DNA from: Sabethes cyaneus
Lineage: Eukaryota > Arthropoda > Insecta > Diptera > Culicidae
Assembly (NCBI RefSeq): GCF_943734655.1
Contig: NC_071353.1
Coordinates: forward strand, 80,878,409-80,942,408
Length of the DNA stretch: 64,000 nt
Reading direction: 5' to 3'
A model generated the notes under the pieces. That model did not search any database and was not told the origin of the DNA. It saw only the letters and a program-made list of their open reading frames with translations. Below are positions 33,371 to 44,884 of the stretch, piece after piece. How positions within the stretch are numbered: position 1 is the first letter of the stretch; each line of letters begins with the position of its first letter. The position numbers and the translations under genes are program-made.

Positions 33371-36278
33371 CACGGCTCAGCAGCTGTTACACCAAGCAGT
33401 TTCCCAGTCGGCAACGGACATTGCCATCATCTCGGACCCATATCGCGTCCCTGCCGGAAACGGCAACTAGGTCTCAGATGGGTCCGGGACGGCGGCTATA
33501 TGGACGACAAGCAGGTTCCCGGTTCAAGAGGTTGTGTCAACCGCAGACGAGGGATTTGCGGTTGCCAAAGTGGGTGGAGTGTTCTATTGCAGCTGTTATG
33601 CTCCGCCGAGAGGGTCTATCGAGCAGTTTACGCGGATGGTAGACTGAGTATCAGTTGTGCTGACTGGTCTAAGTCCGGTGGTTGTGGCGGGAGATTTTAA
33701 CACTTGGGCGGTAGAATGGGGAAGTCGTCGCACGAGCCATAGGGGTCGGATTCTGCTTGAGGCTCTGGCAAAGCTCAACGTAGATTTGGCCAACGTCGAC
33801 ACCACAAGTACCTTCAGTAGGAACGGTGCGGAGTATATCATTGACGTGACATTCGGCAGTCCTGGTCTGATAGGAGACTGGAGGGTACACAATGGCTACA
33901 CTCACAGTGACCATCAGGCGGTTTGCTATGGTGTCGGTCAGATATCGAAGCGGCAGGTGGCGAGTAGAGCCAATACTCCAACCATCCGTGGATGGAAGAC
34001 ATCATACTTCGATCCCGAAGTATTTGTGGAAGCGATCCGAAGAGAGTGCGGTGATCGCGGTATGCCCGATCCGAACGCTTATCATTTGGTTGAGATACTG
34101 TCGCGATCGTGTGACGCTACCATGCCTAGGAAAGGTCGACCGAGGCATGGCAGGTCACCGGCTTACTGGTGGACAGATGAAATTGCGGAACTCCGCGGAG
34201 CGTGCTTTCGTGCGAGGAGAATTATGCAAAGAGCTCGTTCGGACGAAGGCAGGGCTGAATGTCGAGTAGCACTTGTTGCTGCACGCGCAGCGCTTAAGAG
34301 TGGGATAAAAGCTAGTAAACTAGCCTGCTTTGAGGTTATGTGCTAGTACCAATGCGAGCCCGTGGGGTGATGTCTACAGCGTCGTAATGGCGAAAACAGA
34401 CCAAGAGCGTGATGGCGCCCGCAGAGCAATCGCCATAGATGCTGGAGTGGATCATCGAGGGCCTCTTTCCGCGCCACGAGCCAAGGCCCTGGCCTCAGGC
34501 CGCTGAGGCGTCCTACGGTCGACGTTCCAGTGTCTCAGACCTTAGTGTAGGATAGTCGGCTTCCCAGCCGAATATCCAAAGTAACGTGGGCGACGGCGGT
34601 TTGAAGGTCGGGGAGGAAGTGACGGTTACGAACGAGGAACTCATCGAGATCGCTGAATTCCTAAAGGTGAGCAAGGCACCAGGGCCAGACGGAATCCCGA
34701 ATATGGCCATTAAAGAGGCTATTCTGGAGGCTCCCGAATTATTCGGGGCAGTAATGAGTAGATGCCTGGAAGATGGCCACTTCCCGGACAGATGGAAGCG
34801 ACAGAACCTGGTCCTATGGCCGAAGCCGGGAAAACCTCCGTGTGTCCCCTCGTCATATAGGCCGATCTGTCTGCTCGATACTGCCGGCAAGGTACTGGAA
34901 AGGGTTATCCTTAACAGACTCATACAGTACACTGAGGGTACAAACGGTCTGTCAAGGAACCAATTCGGCTTCCGAAAAGGCAAATCTATGGTGGATGCCA
35001 TCTTGTCTGTCACTAATACAGCCGAGGTGGCAATCCAGCCCAAGAGGACAGGTATCCGTTACGGCGCAGTTGTCACGCTCGACGTGAGAAATGCGTTTAA
35101 TAGCGCTAGCTGTGACTCCATAGCCAACTCGCTTCGGAGCGTTCAAGTGCCGGTGTCCCTGTACAAAAGTCTGGAAAATTATTTCCAGAATCGTGTGCTA
35201 TGCTACAACACGGAGGAGGGTCAGAAGTGCGTTCCAATGACCGTAGGGGTTCCGCAAAGTTCCATACTGGGCCCGGTGTTGTGGAACGTCATGTATGACG
35301 AGGTGTTGAAGCTAAAGTTCCCGGTAGGGGTGGTGATAGTCGGCTTTGCGGACGACATCACCTTGGAAGTCTATGGTGAATCTATCAGAGAGGTTGAGTT
35401 GACGGCTGCCCACTCTATAAGCATTGTTGAAAATTTGATGCGATCCAGGAAACTGGACCTAGCGCATCATAAAACGGAGGTTATCGTGGTGAACAACCGC
35501 AAGTCGGTACAGCAAGCAAATATCAGCGTCGGGGACTGCACTATTTCGTCAACGCGGTCCTTAAAACTTCTGGGAGTCATGGTCGACGACAAGCTCAAGT
35601 TCGGGAGCCACGTTGACTATGCCTGCAAGAAGGCTTCCACAGCTATTTCGGCATTGTCTCGTATGATGTCTAATAGCTCTGCGGTATATGGCAGCAAGCG
35701 AAGGCTATTAGCCAACGTGGTCCAGTCCATACTCAGGTATGGCGGGCCGGTGTGGTCATCGGCGTTAGGTACCAACATCTATCTAGCCAAGCTGAAAATC
35801 ATCTATCGTCTCATGTGCTTAAGAGTGGCGAGTGCGTATCGCACAGTTTCACATGACGCAAACTGCGTCTTAACGGGTATGATGCCTATTGGCATCATCA
35901 TCAGCGAGGACGCAGAGTGCTTCAACCAGCGTGGAATTAGAGGCATACGGAGTACCACAAGATCGACCTCGATGATCACATGGCAGCGGGCATGGTCTAA
36001 TTCCACAAAAGGCCGGTGGACACATCGACTTATCCCGGAACTATCCGGGTGGGTCGACAGGCGCCACGGCGAAGTCAACTTCCACCTGACAGAAATTCTG
36101 TCAGGGCATGGTTGTTTTAGACAACATCTGCACAAGTTTGGGCATGCGGAGTCCCCAGCGTGTCCCGAATGCGTGGACGTTGAGGAAACTGCAGAACATG
36201 CTTTCTTCATATGTCGTTTCGCGGGCGTGAGAAGCAACATGATGGCAGTGAGCGGACAGGACACTACTCCAGATAACT
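33330..36278 (+). pseudogene. R1-clade LINE ORF2 (endonuclease-reverse transcriptase), part 1
   Basis: ORF2 supplies the APE-type endonuclease and RT for target-primed insertion. It overlaps the end of ORF1 in another frame. The endonuclease reads QLNLNHCSTA, ISDPYRVPAGNGN (Asp where R1 members have the catalytic Glu), AGDFNTWAVEWGS and HSDHQAVCYG. RT blocks are KAPGPDGIPN, YRPICLLDTAGK, NQFGFRKGKSMVDAI, VTLDVRNAFNSA, GVPQSSILGPVLWN and GFADDITLEVYG, then a C-terminal Cys-His region (CPECVDVEETAEHAFFIC). It has stops at 33468, 33645 and 34344 and frame changes between 34346 and 34590. A Penelope-like insertion cuts it after DTTPDN at 36278; the last 20 codons follow at 37537. Confidence 0.92.
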
Positions 36279-37522
36279 AATTTAACATTTAGAGATGCAT
36301 ATTGTTTTAGCCTGTGTGATCACCATCACCAAGCACCGATCACCAAGCAAACACCCCAGCATCGAGCAACCCCACTTCGCACACGACACCGAAGCCTATA
36401 CAACCGTCAGAGAGGAACCCAGTCACAGATCTACCAGCTGAACCGATCTACATATCCATCCCACACATAGCCGACCTGTCGCCTCGGATTGCCAAGATTC
36501 TCAAAAGAGAATTTGACAACGTAAAGCTAGCATACACCACTACCAACAATGTAAGAGCCTTTCTCCCTCTAGTAAAAGATATCGTCCCACCGCTACAACA
36601 ACACAACGTAATATACAGCACTAAGTGTCAAAGTTGTGATTCAGTGTATATTGGTATGACCACTAACCACTTAAAAACGAGACTCTCTGGACATCAAACC
36701 ACTGTCAATCAGCTGGAAAAACTGTTGCACGACGGCCTCTCAGTAAACGACCACCAGATTATTTCTCTCAGAGAAAAAACAGCTCTAATAGCCCACTGCA
36801 TAGATCAGAATCATCGATTCGATCTGACCAACACCAAAATTATCGATCGCAGCTTCAAAAAATCCACACTACCGATACTAGAAATGTGCCACATTTCAAA
36901 CACTAGCAATTCTATCAACAAACGAAATGATGTAGATGGCATTAACCATACATATGCAGGATTGTTAGCCAGACTAAAACATACCAACACCCATACCCAT
37001 ATCAGTTAGACTAGATCAGTTAAACATAAAACATACAATACAGTTAGTGGACGTAAGACCGTCAGTGTACATACAGGAAAAACAGGTGCAATGATCCAGT
37101 TAATTAGACAAAATAACAGGTTTTTTAAATCAAATTTTACGACAGACAACAGTTTTAAATCCATCCCTATACAAAATAGATGTGCGACAAAAACAATTTT
37201 AACGACAAGTAATTTCTACGAGACACAGATACTTGACAAAGAGCAGACAGTATTGTACGTATAACTTAAAAACATTTTACGACAGACCTAATATGTAACA
37301 CATTGTAGCAATCCCTGAAGAAGACTGAAATAAACAGTTGAAACGTTGGAAAGACTACAAAATCTGTTCGACTATCAATAGACTGACAGCCAATTAAAAC
37401 GAGAATATTAAATTCTACAGTCGACAAAACAAATCCATGATAGCAATGGCGAATACAGCACATCCAAGCTTCTACTGCTACATTGACACACACTACGGTC
37501 ACGCAACCACACTCAGGCAAAA
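36279..37522 (+). mobile_element. 5'-truncated Penelope-like element with 14-bp target duplication
   Basis: TACTCCAGATAACT occurs at 36265-36278 and again at 37523-37536, and removing the insert plus one copy restores the LINE ORF2 frame. The insert encodes a GIY-YIG endonuclease (36340-37006). Its 3' region contains GAAGAAGACTGAAATAAACA and GTTGAAACGTTGG, phrases typical of Penelope-like 3' ends. The 5' RT portion is missing. Confidence 0.88.
36340..37006 (+). pseudogene. Penelope-like C-terminal RT thumb and GIY-YIG endonuclease
   Basis: This is the C-terminal part of a Penelope polyprotein, a retroelement that uses a GIY-YIG rather than APE or integrase nuclease. The frame reads YISIPHIADLSPRIAKILK and TTNNVRAFLPLVKD, then the nuclease: NVIYSTKCQSCDSVYIGMT carries the GIY-YIG pair and the Cys cluster seen in Penelope, followed by NHLKTRLSGHQ with the catalytic Arg and the conserved His. 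Further blocks are LREKTALIAHCIDQNH and IIDRSFKKSTLPILEMCHI, ending in a stop at 37007. No stops interrupt about 220 codons, so the domain itself looks intact, but the RT palm and start are absent. Confidence 0.88.
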
Positions 37523-37536
37523 TACTCCAGATAACT

Positions 37537-38455
<919 letters not shown>

Positions 38456-38471
38456 AAGGATTGATAGTATA

Positions 38472-38875
38472 CAGTGGACCCCCGTTCGTTTGAACGATTC
38501 CTCATGCAAACTAACGGGGTTACTTTTTAATTTGAACAACTGGTAACCCGAAATATGCTGAAACCTGTGTGAACTGGTCGCCCTGCTCTTTGTTATTGTT
38601 TTGGTGGTTTGTTTTAGTTGGCAGTTGCAAGTGCGAATATTGCATTTTCCGATCGGATTTCTCTCTTAATCGTTAGGAAAACGAAATGTGAAACCGATTA
38701 AACGCGCTAGGTCAGTACAAACGAATCGTGTTTCTGTGCATTGTCTACATAAACAAATGATGTCATGTTGAGAATGACATTTGAACCATTTTTAATTTGC
38801 ACGTCGTGCAAACCAACGGGGTTCAAATTAAAAAGTGTTCAGATTGAAAATGGTCAAACGAACGGGGGTCCACGG
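38472..38875. mobile_element. Pogo-like MITE with TA duplication
   Basis: The left end CAGTGGACCCCCGTTCGTTT and right end AACGAACGGGGGTCCACGG are inverted repeats flanked by TA (38470-38471, 38876-38877). TIRs beginning CAGTGGACC with TA targets fit pogo/Tc1-type non-autonomous elements. A subterminal motif GCAAACTAACGGGGTT recurs near the right end. Confidence 0.85.
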
Positions 38876-38877
38876 TA

Positions 38878-38935
38878 TAATGTATGTATGTATGCATATG
38901 TGTATGTATGTATGTATGTATGTATGTATGAATGT
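38878..38935. repeat. TATG microsatellite
   Basis: Tetranucleotide GTAT/ATGT repeats, partly imperfect, beginning right after the pogo-like MITE. Confidence 0.9.
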
Positions 38936-39596
38936 GTTGCGCACGCCCTCCGTGCTACGCCGCACCTACGCATACAGTACTTTGACAACGCGACGCTTCA
39001 CCGTGCTGTCAGATGATCGGCTGACATATGATCCTTCAAACGATCGAACTGTCTCTTGGTCGGTGAAGGAAAATATTGCAAATCACGGTCATCGATCAAA
39101 AACGGCTTGTCATTGGGAATTAGTGCTGTACAACGTGCTTAGCGAATAATTATCAAAATTAAAACTTATCATAACTAAAATTATACTTAAGACCTAAGTT
39201 CTTATGTGCTATTGTTATACAAAACTTATTCGCTACAGGAGTGCTTCCATAACGTAAGTTGATAAAGACTTAGTTGTAAAATGATGTGAATTAAACTTAA
39301 ATCTAATAGTTCGTGCACCTTATAGGTTAAACGACGAAATATCGGCGCGTTATATTAAAAGTATAACTAAATCTATAACCTTATTCGTAAGATTTGGACC
39401 CTAATCCTGAGTTAAGCATCCACGAAGATTAAATTTCTGTTAACGATAGGAAACGCACAAACGTAAGCTCATGACAGATGTAAAAATTAAACCAAATGCA
39501 ATTGTCATCATTACAGGAGAATTTTAATCGCGTTACGTGAAATAAACGGATTAAAGTTACGGAAATATTGTTTTCTTGTTGCATCTGCAACAGAAT
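38936..39596. other. No gene recognised
   Basis: A moderately GC-rich 200-bp piece (38936-39140) is followed by AT-rich sequence. No family or coding frame is assigned. Confidence 0.35.
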
Positions 39597-39835
39597 GTAT
39601 GTAAGTATGCATGTATGTTATATGCATGTATGTGTATGTAAATATGTATGTGTATATGTATCTATGTGTGTATATATATGTATGTGCGTATATGTATGTG
39701 TGTATGTATGCTGTATGTGTGTATAATTTGCAGTTTGTAATTTGCATTGAAATACAAGAAAAGTGATGGAGAACAATTCCAGCTCAACTAACAAGATGGT
39801 TTGATTCAACTATTTTTGATTGAAATAAAATATCT
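39597..39835 (-). repeat. Microsatellite plus dispersed repeat, inverted relative of 18050-18330
   Basis: TATG-rich DNA (39597-39725) is followed by TTTGCAGTTTGTAATTTGC-like text and AATTCCAGCTCAACTAAC, the reverse complement of the 18150-18330 arrangement. Confidence 0.75.
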
Positions 39836-39851
39836 GAAAGCAGATACATTT

Positions 39852-40007
39852 GTCACCTAGGTGACTCGCTTTGTCACCTAGGTGACACGGTCTGTCACTT
39901 AGGTGACAGGGGTTTCTTACCTAGGTGACTCGGTTGTCACCTAGGTGACACAACTCGCCGTGGCGAGTCACGGCGAGTGACAATTGTCGTATTGAGTCAC
40001 GTGACTC
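39852..40007. repeat. Phased array of the palindrome GTCACCTAGGTGAC
   Basis: Five palindromic units start at 39852, 39873, 39894, 39916 and 39936 (spacing 20-22 bp, mean 21). Different palindromes follow: ACTCGCCGTGGCGAGT (39953-39968) and GAGTCACGTGACTC (39994-40007). The array sits at the truncated end of repeat E3. Confidence 0.9.
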
Positions 40008-40009
40008 GC

Positions 40010-40736
40010 AGAATAAGGGCAAAAGTGTCCTCATTTCAACAAGATTTCTTAACGCTGCGATTAAACCTAGACCATTTTGATGTCCTTGCTTGGGAAGTAT
40101 GCCAGAAAGAGTGACAAAGCCCCCTCGTGCCAACAGATTTCTTACGAACGCGATTAAACCTAGTCCAATTTGATGTCTGTGTTAGGGAAGTGTGCCAGAA
40201 AAAATGACACAAGTTCATTGTCTCAACAGATCGCAAATTCTTTACTGCGAGACGATTAAATCTCGGCGAATTTGATATCTGTGTTGGAAAAATGTACTAC
40301 AGCTGTAGTGTTCGGTTATAATACGACTCTGTATGAATACGCATGCTTGTCGTTCCATTAGAAGTGTAGTGAAAAGATGTGCTGTTGATCAAATAGGATT
40401 GAATTGGTAAAATCCCTTCAACGTGGGGGGGGGGGGGGGTAATAAAAACAATCTTCAATTTCAGTAGGGTAGCAGGAAAGCAATAGTTTGTATTCTTGAT
40501 TGTGTTAAATTGTTTTCAAATGTACAATCTTTTGAGAATTGAACGTATGCAATGTTACTACATTGATAAATGTTACATATAACGCATGTAGCATTTATAT
40601 ATGTTGCATATAGCATGTATACATGAAGAATCGAATGATTACAAGCATGAATACATGCTACTATCACTACAAAGACACTTACGTAGTCCTGCGTCACCTA
40701 TATATGCGGTCGTGTCTTGTACACAACCCCTCTGAT
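40010..40736 (-). mobile_element. Repeat family E, copy E3 (3'-truncated)
   Basis: On the minus strand it begins with the family 5' signature (plus strand ends GTACACAACCCCTCTGAT) and runs through the internal units. It stops at about 40010 where E4 continues to its terminal hairpin. A 15-G run at 40424-40438 is present only in this copy. Confidence 0.82.
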
Positions 40737-40744
40737 GTTTTTTT

Positions 40745-41035
40745 CGTCAAGTGTAATTTTTCAAACGGGCGTATTTAGAAAGGAGGTCAATATTAAATAT
40801 ATAGCCTAAATTATGCTCTAAAATCTGGTGAAGTGTTACCGATACGGACTCTCCTTCGAATTTAAAAAAACTTTAAAATTTGACAAATTTTTCGAAAATA
40901 CCTCGCTTGACGAAAAACATTAAATTTCATAGAAAATGAATCTTTGTGGTATCCAACACATCACCAAAATTTCATTTCAATTAAAAATAGTTGAAACAAA
41001 AATAGGTCTTTTCCTAGCGTTTTAACGACAAGGTC
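40745..41035 (+). repeat. Dispersed AT-rich repeat
   Basis: It shares GGGCGTATTTAGAAA, TAGCCTAAATTATGCTCTAA and GAAAATGAATCTT blocks with 16570-16790 and 18060-18110 in different orders and orientations. Confidence 0.65.
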
Positions 41036-41459
41036 ATCAGAGTCCATGTATGGCACTCAGTATGGCACCGAATATCACCCTTCGCTTCTCTTCTTCAGTG
41101 TACCAACATGCTCCCATAGACTCGGGAAACCAAATCAAACCAAAACCAAAAAATAAAATTAGTTCAACTAACCTGCTAGCTGTAATAAGATCTCGCAACT
41201 CGAAGTACTAAACATTGCATTCTATAGGTTCTATTACTTTTTGGGGCATAAATTACACTAAATACTGAGATTTCTGCCCAATTAAAATTCCTTACTATAG
41301 TTTCACTTTGTCAATTTCACGTCAATTTTTCAGTAATTTTTTTTCGGCCGTTCCAGTCGTCACATCACTCGCGAAACTTAATTTGAGACACAGAAAACTT
41401 TAATTTACCACCCGAACAGTTATTTGGTAAGATATTATAAGGCCATTGCAAATCATTTT
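41036..41459. other. No gene recognised
   Basis: No element ends, repeats or coding frames were recognised. Confidence 0.35.
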
Positions 41460-41840
41460 AAAAGTTTTTGTCACCCCCCCCCCCCCCTCTTGGAAATTGG
41501 CTTGAAAAATCGGGAGGCAAAAAAATAATTTGTAGGATATGAGTTAAATTTTTTTTTATAAAATCAATTGTCTGTGGACTCTACAACCTGAAAAACTTGA
41601 AAAATGAGTATACGAGTTGAGTTAACGCTTCTAGCATGAAATAGAAATGGAAATTCAAACAGCAGAATTTCCGAAAATCGATCAAAAAAAATTATCTTTC
41701 GTTTTTGTCTTTTTTTTCGTAGATTTTTGCATGGAAAATTATAACGTATATATTAAAAGCAAGAATAGATTTGGTTTTCACGTTTGAACTTAAAATAAAA
41801 ATGCCTAAAATCCAAATTTTTTTTGCTCGATTAAACGTTC
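41460..41840 (-). repeat. Dispersed repeat with terminal C/G homopolymer
   Basis: TTTTGTCACCCCCCC with a C run at 41473-41486, then GGAAATTGGCTTGAAAAATC and TTTGCATGGAAAATTATAAC. The reverse-complement arrangement is at about 57360-57650, and a short relative with a C run is at 60505-60560. Confidence 0.75.
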
Positions 41841-43027
41841 ACGTTGTTTTTTTTCGCACCCCCCTCCCCCTCTCTTCAGTGGCCCAACACCGGAGGAACA
41901 AAAACTTTTTAAAATATTTGTAATGGCCTAATGATTGGCCCAAACTGTTCATTTGACTTGATATGGAAAACTTTGCTTCGTTTCGATTGCATTTCGGAAT
42001 CCGCAACCGTCGTTGTTGTACGTTACCAAGGAAACGGGTGCATATGTGGAGTGATGCCATATTTACATTGAGCATGAAATTGACCAATAATTTTCGCTAT
42101 TAAATTAACAGTCGTAGAGTGTCAGAAATATACTTATAAAATTAACTGATAATAAAATTCACCGTAAATAGCATTTTATGTGATAGAACTACTGACGGAT
42201 CTCGTTCAACAGCAAAATAGATACGCGATCCTACGTTTCATAATTGTTCATAACAGATTATTTTCTACTACTAGCAACTCTGTGCTTGTCGTGAAAGTAT
42301 TGAAATCACTAACAAATGCGACTGGACTCTGACGACCTTCACCTTAAGCAGGTGCTCTAAAACATTTCAATCGTAATTTTTTTCTCTTACTGTTACCCGC
42401 AATCGGAAATGTGTAAGGGGGATTCTGGCCAGACCTCTAAAGACCCGACTAATGCGCCAGACGACGAGTCGTCTGCAGGGAGTTCAGTTCGATTTGCTCT
42501 GATTAGCTCGTTTTCCCAGTCTGACTCCAGAATCCACCTTCAGCCATAAACCAAACTCCAATTTCTCAAGTCCCTTCCAACCAGATTTCTTCAAAATTTC
42601 TTCCTATTAACAACTCCTATTTTTAATTAATCCCAAAGTTTAATTTTACTCGTCGTTATTTAAAATGATCTTTGCTTAATTTGTGCCAGGGTGAAACGAG
42701 TTTACTCGCTAGCAACCGGGGTTGCGATCAATTTTCGCGCTCGAGGAAATCTACACGTTTTTTTATAATTTTTCAAACTTGTTTTTATGTTTTACCAAGC
42801 TTTTTTCCTAACTCTCCTGTCCTCCTATCTTTCTTTCTGTTCTGAGAAGTAATCAGTCGATCTCCCGGACCGTAGTCGCTGGCCAACGGGGAACGATATT
42901 TCTTATTGGTTCTCAGGTCCCTAATGTGTGACGTCACCAGTTTCGTTAATTCTCTTGTGAGTCGTGTTCGTTTCCTACCTCGTATCTCGTCCCTGCTTAG
43001 AATGTCTGTCCCTACAAATTGGTAATT
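41841..43027. other. No gene recognised; possible small MITE at 42418-42531
   Basis: GGGGGATTCTGGCCAGAC near 42418 and its imperfect mirror AGTCTGACTCCAGAATCC near 42511-42528 may bound a ~114-bp element. The rest, including a GC-richer part at 42840-43010, is not assigned. Confidence 0.4.
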
Positions 43028-43520
43028 AGGGTAAATTAACCATTAGTGGTCCAGTTAGTGCTTGAGTAGTTTTCTTCCACGAATTATTTTAAACTGGTAA
43101 CGCTAAAAACGCAACCGATGGCACTTACAGTAACTTTCGATTAAAACTATAAAAATATCATTTTATGTTGCAAATCTCTATATTTTACACATTTTTTAAA
43201 ACAGATTGGAATGTCCGTTTTCTTTGTAGCGACCGGGTCCATTTTTAGAATTCTAGTGTATTTTGCATGAAGAGGGTCTGCTAATGCCGACATTTCGCAT
43301 TGTTAATCATAAAATGGACCCTAGCTTGTTGAAAATGTCGATTTTAAGGAGTTAATAATTAAATTCAGCTAAAATCTTATAAACTGAACTGTGTGGTATG
43401 TTTAGTGCCTTCTGTTTCATGTCATATATCCTCGGAAATAAGAAGCACAAGCTAATAAACACCGAAACTGTATCCGAGGTCTATTATATGTAAAGGGTCC
43501 ACTACAGGTTAATTTACCCT
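43028..43520. mobile_element. MITE with AGGGTAAATTAACC ends
   Basis: The left end AGGGTAAATTAACCATTAGT and right end TACAGGTTAATTTACCCT are imperfect inverted repeats of about 25 bp. The body is AT-rich and non-coding. Confidence 0.75.
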
Positions 43521-43929
43521 AGTTTCTGTTTCTATGTGGTGTGATAACGGCAGCGTACTTACGATCTTTCTCCGGAGAACTTACAATCACCATCCCGTTG
43601 GGTGGTATACTGGAACTGTGGGTAGCGTGGTTTCTTTCCAGCGGCGAACCACCAGCGATTGCTGCCGGTGCGGCTAGACGATGCAGCGATGGAGACGGGT
43701 GGTCTTTCAGCAGGCGAACGACACGGGCAACGAAGCAATCTTTGCTCGATCGGGACCGACGGAAGGCTTCCTGTTTATGCGTGAGTCGGGGGCAGATCGC
43801 ACTGGCGTTGGGACTTCTTTCCCCAGGTAGACCACTTACGACTTTGGCAACCACAGTGACGGAAGGTGGTGCTCGTGAGGTCGACTTTCTGCAGACTTTC
43901 TATCCACGATGACCAACGCACTCCAAATG
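43521..43929. other. GC-richer segment, not identified
   Basis: Both strands have open frames of more than 100 codons (minus: ...SKDCFVARVVRLLKDHPS...), but no family was recognised. Composition differs from the AT-rich neighbours. It appears to continue beyond the Tc1-like element at 47932-48180. Confidence 0.35.
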
Positions 43930-44288
43930 TACAATACTGGACAATATAAAGTACGCACCCGCTCTCATACTATATAACACGCGGTATCTTTTTTATTGTC
44001 AAACATATGAACTCGGCATATTTGGACAAATTGTAGTATTTTCAATGCTTTAAACGATTTATGTATCGTTAAATATAAACATTAGCTATTTTGATCAAGC
44101 TATTGTATAGTTCTAGAAAAAGTCAATTTTTAGTTGGTCATAATAAAGTACGCACTACTAATATAATGACTGCACAATGCCGCCTACTGCATACGAATAG
44201 TTTCCTCGCCATCACACTGCAGCGAAGTGTCAAAACAAATTGTTTGTGATCGATTTTTCATTACTGGTGCGCGTTTTTATCTGGTACG

Positions 44289-44640
44289 ATGTCAAAAAAG
44301 CAAATTTGTGAAGATATCCGTAAACTTATCGTTAAAAATCGTAAGGAAGGTTTCTCGAATAGAGAAATTGCTCGAAGATATGAAATTAGTGAGGCATGAG
44401 TACGAAAAACATTGCAAAATATGAGGAACTTGGAAGCGGGAAAAACCGGACTGAAAGAGGAAGAAAGCGGAGGACTACAACCAGTGATGATCGCCTGGTT
44501 CGTCGAAAAGTGGCTAAAGATCCGTTCTCTACCAGCCGAGTAATCCGAGAAATTTCCGAACGAACTGTTCGTAGAAGACTGAAGCAAATGGGATTTAAAA
44601 ATGGATTTGCTCAACGAAGGCCATTTATCCGAAATGTTAC
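44289..44640 (+). pseudogene. Tc1-type transposase N-terminal fragment
   Basis: This encoded the DNA-binding half of a Tc1 transposase. The ATG at 44289 gives SKKQICEDIRKLIVKNRKEG then FSNREIARRYEIS, a helix-turn-helix recognising the terminal repeats. After a stop at 44397 and a frame change, GRKRRTTTSDDRLVRRKVAK is the GRPR-type basic linker, followed by DPFSTSRVIREIS, RTVRRRLKQMGFKNG and AQRRPFI, the second helix-turn-helix. The catalytic DDE domain is missing because a LINE is inserted at about 44674. It cannot make active transposase. Confidence 0.85.
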
Positions 44641-44884
44641 AGGTTTGTTTATTTCATTTTCAATATTTGTTTTGACGTAGGACTACGTCTTTGTTTACTA
44701 TACTGGGACTGAGTAACACTTTGTGAATACGAAAATAGAAGTGTAACGTTTGAATGAAAGATTTCAAATGGTAATAACTACTTAACTACTGAACGAAACT
44801 GAACAATTTATGTGTCGTTGGATAGATAAAATGACCAGCAATTTAGAGAGTTAGAGAGTAGATTTCATGGAGGGCGTAAAAGGG

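Noticed and set aside
31913..33700. A single 595-codon ORF1 protein
   Set aside because: The stretch past about 33370 overlies the endonuclease of ORF2 in another frame and loses ORF1-like character, so ORF1 probably ended earlier in the intact element.
39852..39949. CRISPR-like repeat array
   Set aside because: Units are adjacent palindromes with 6-8 bp gaps in a eukaryotic context, with no spacers of CRISPR size.
43541..43912. 123-codon plus-strand protein gene
   Set aside because: An equally long minus-strand frame exists and neither resembles a known family; reported only as GC-richer DNA.
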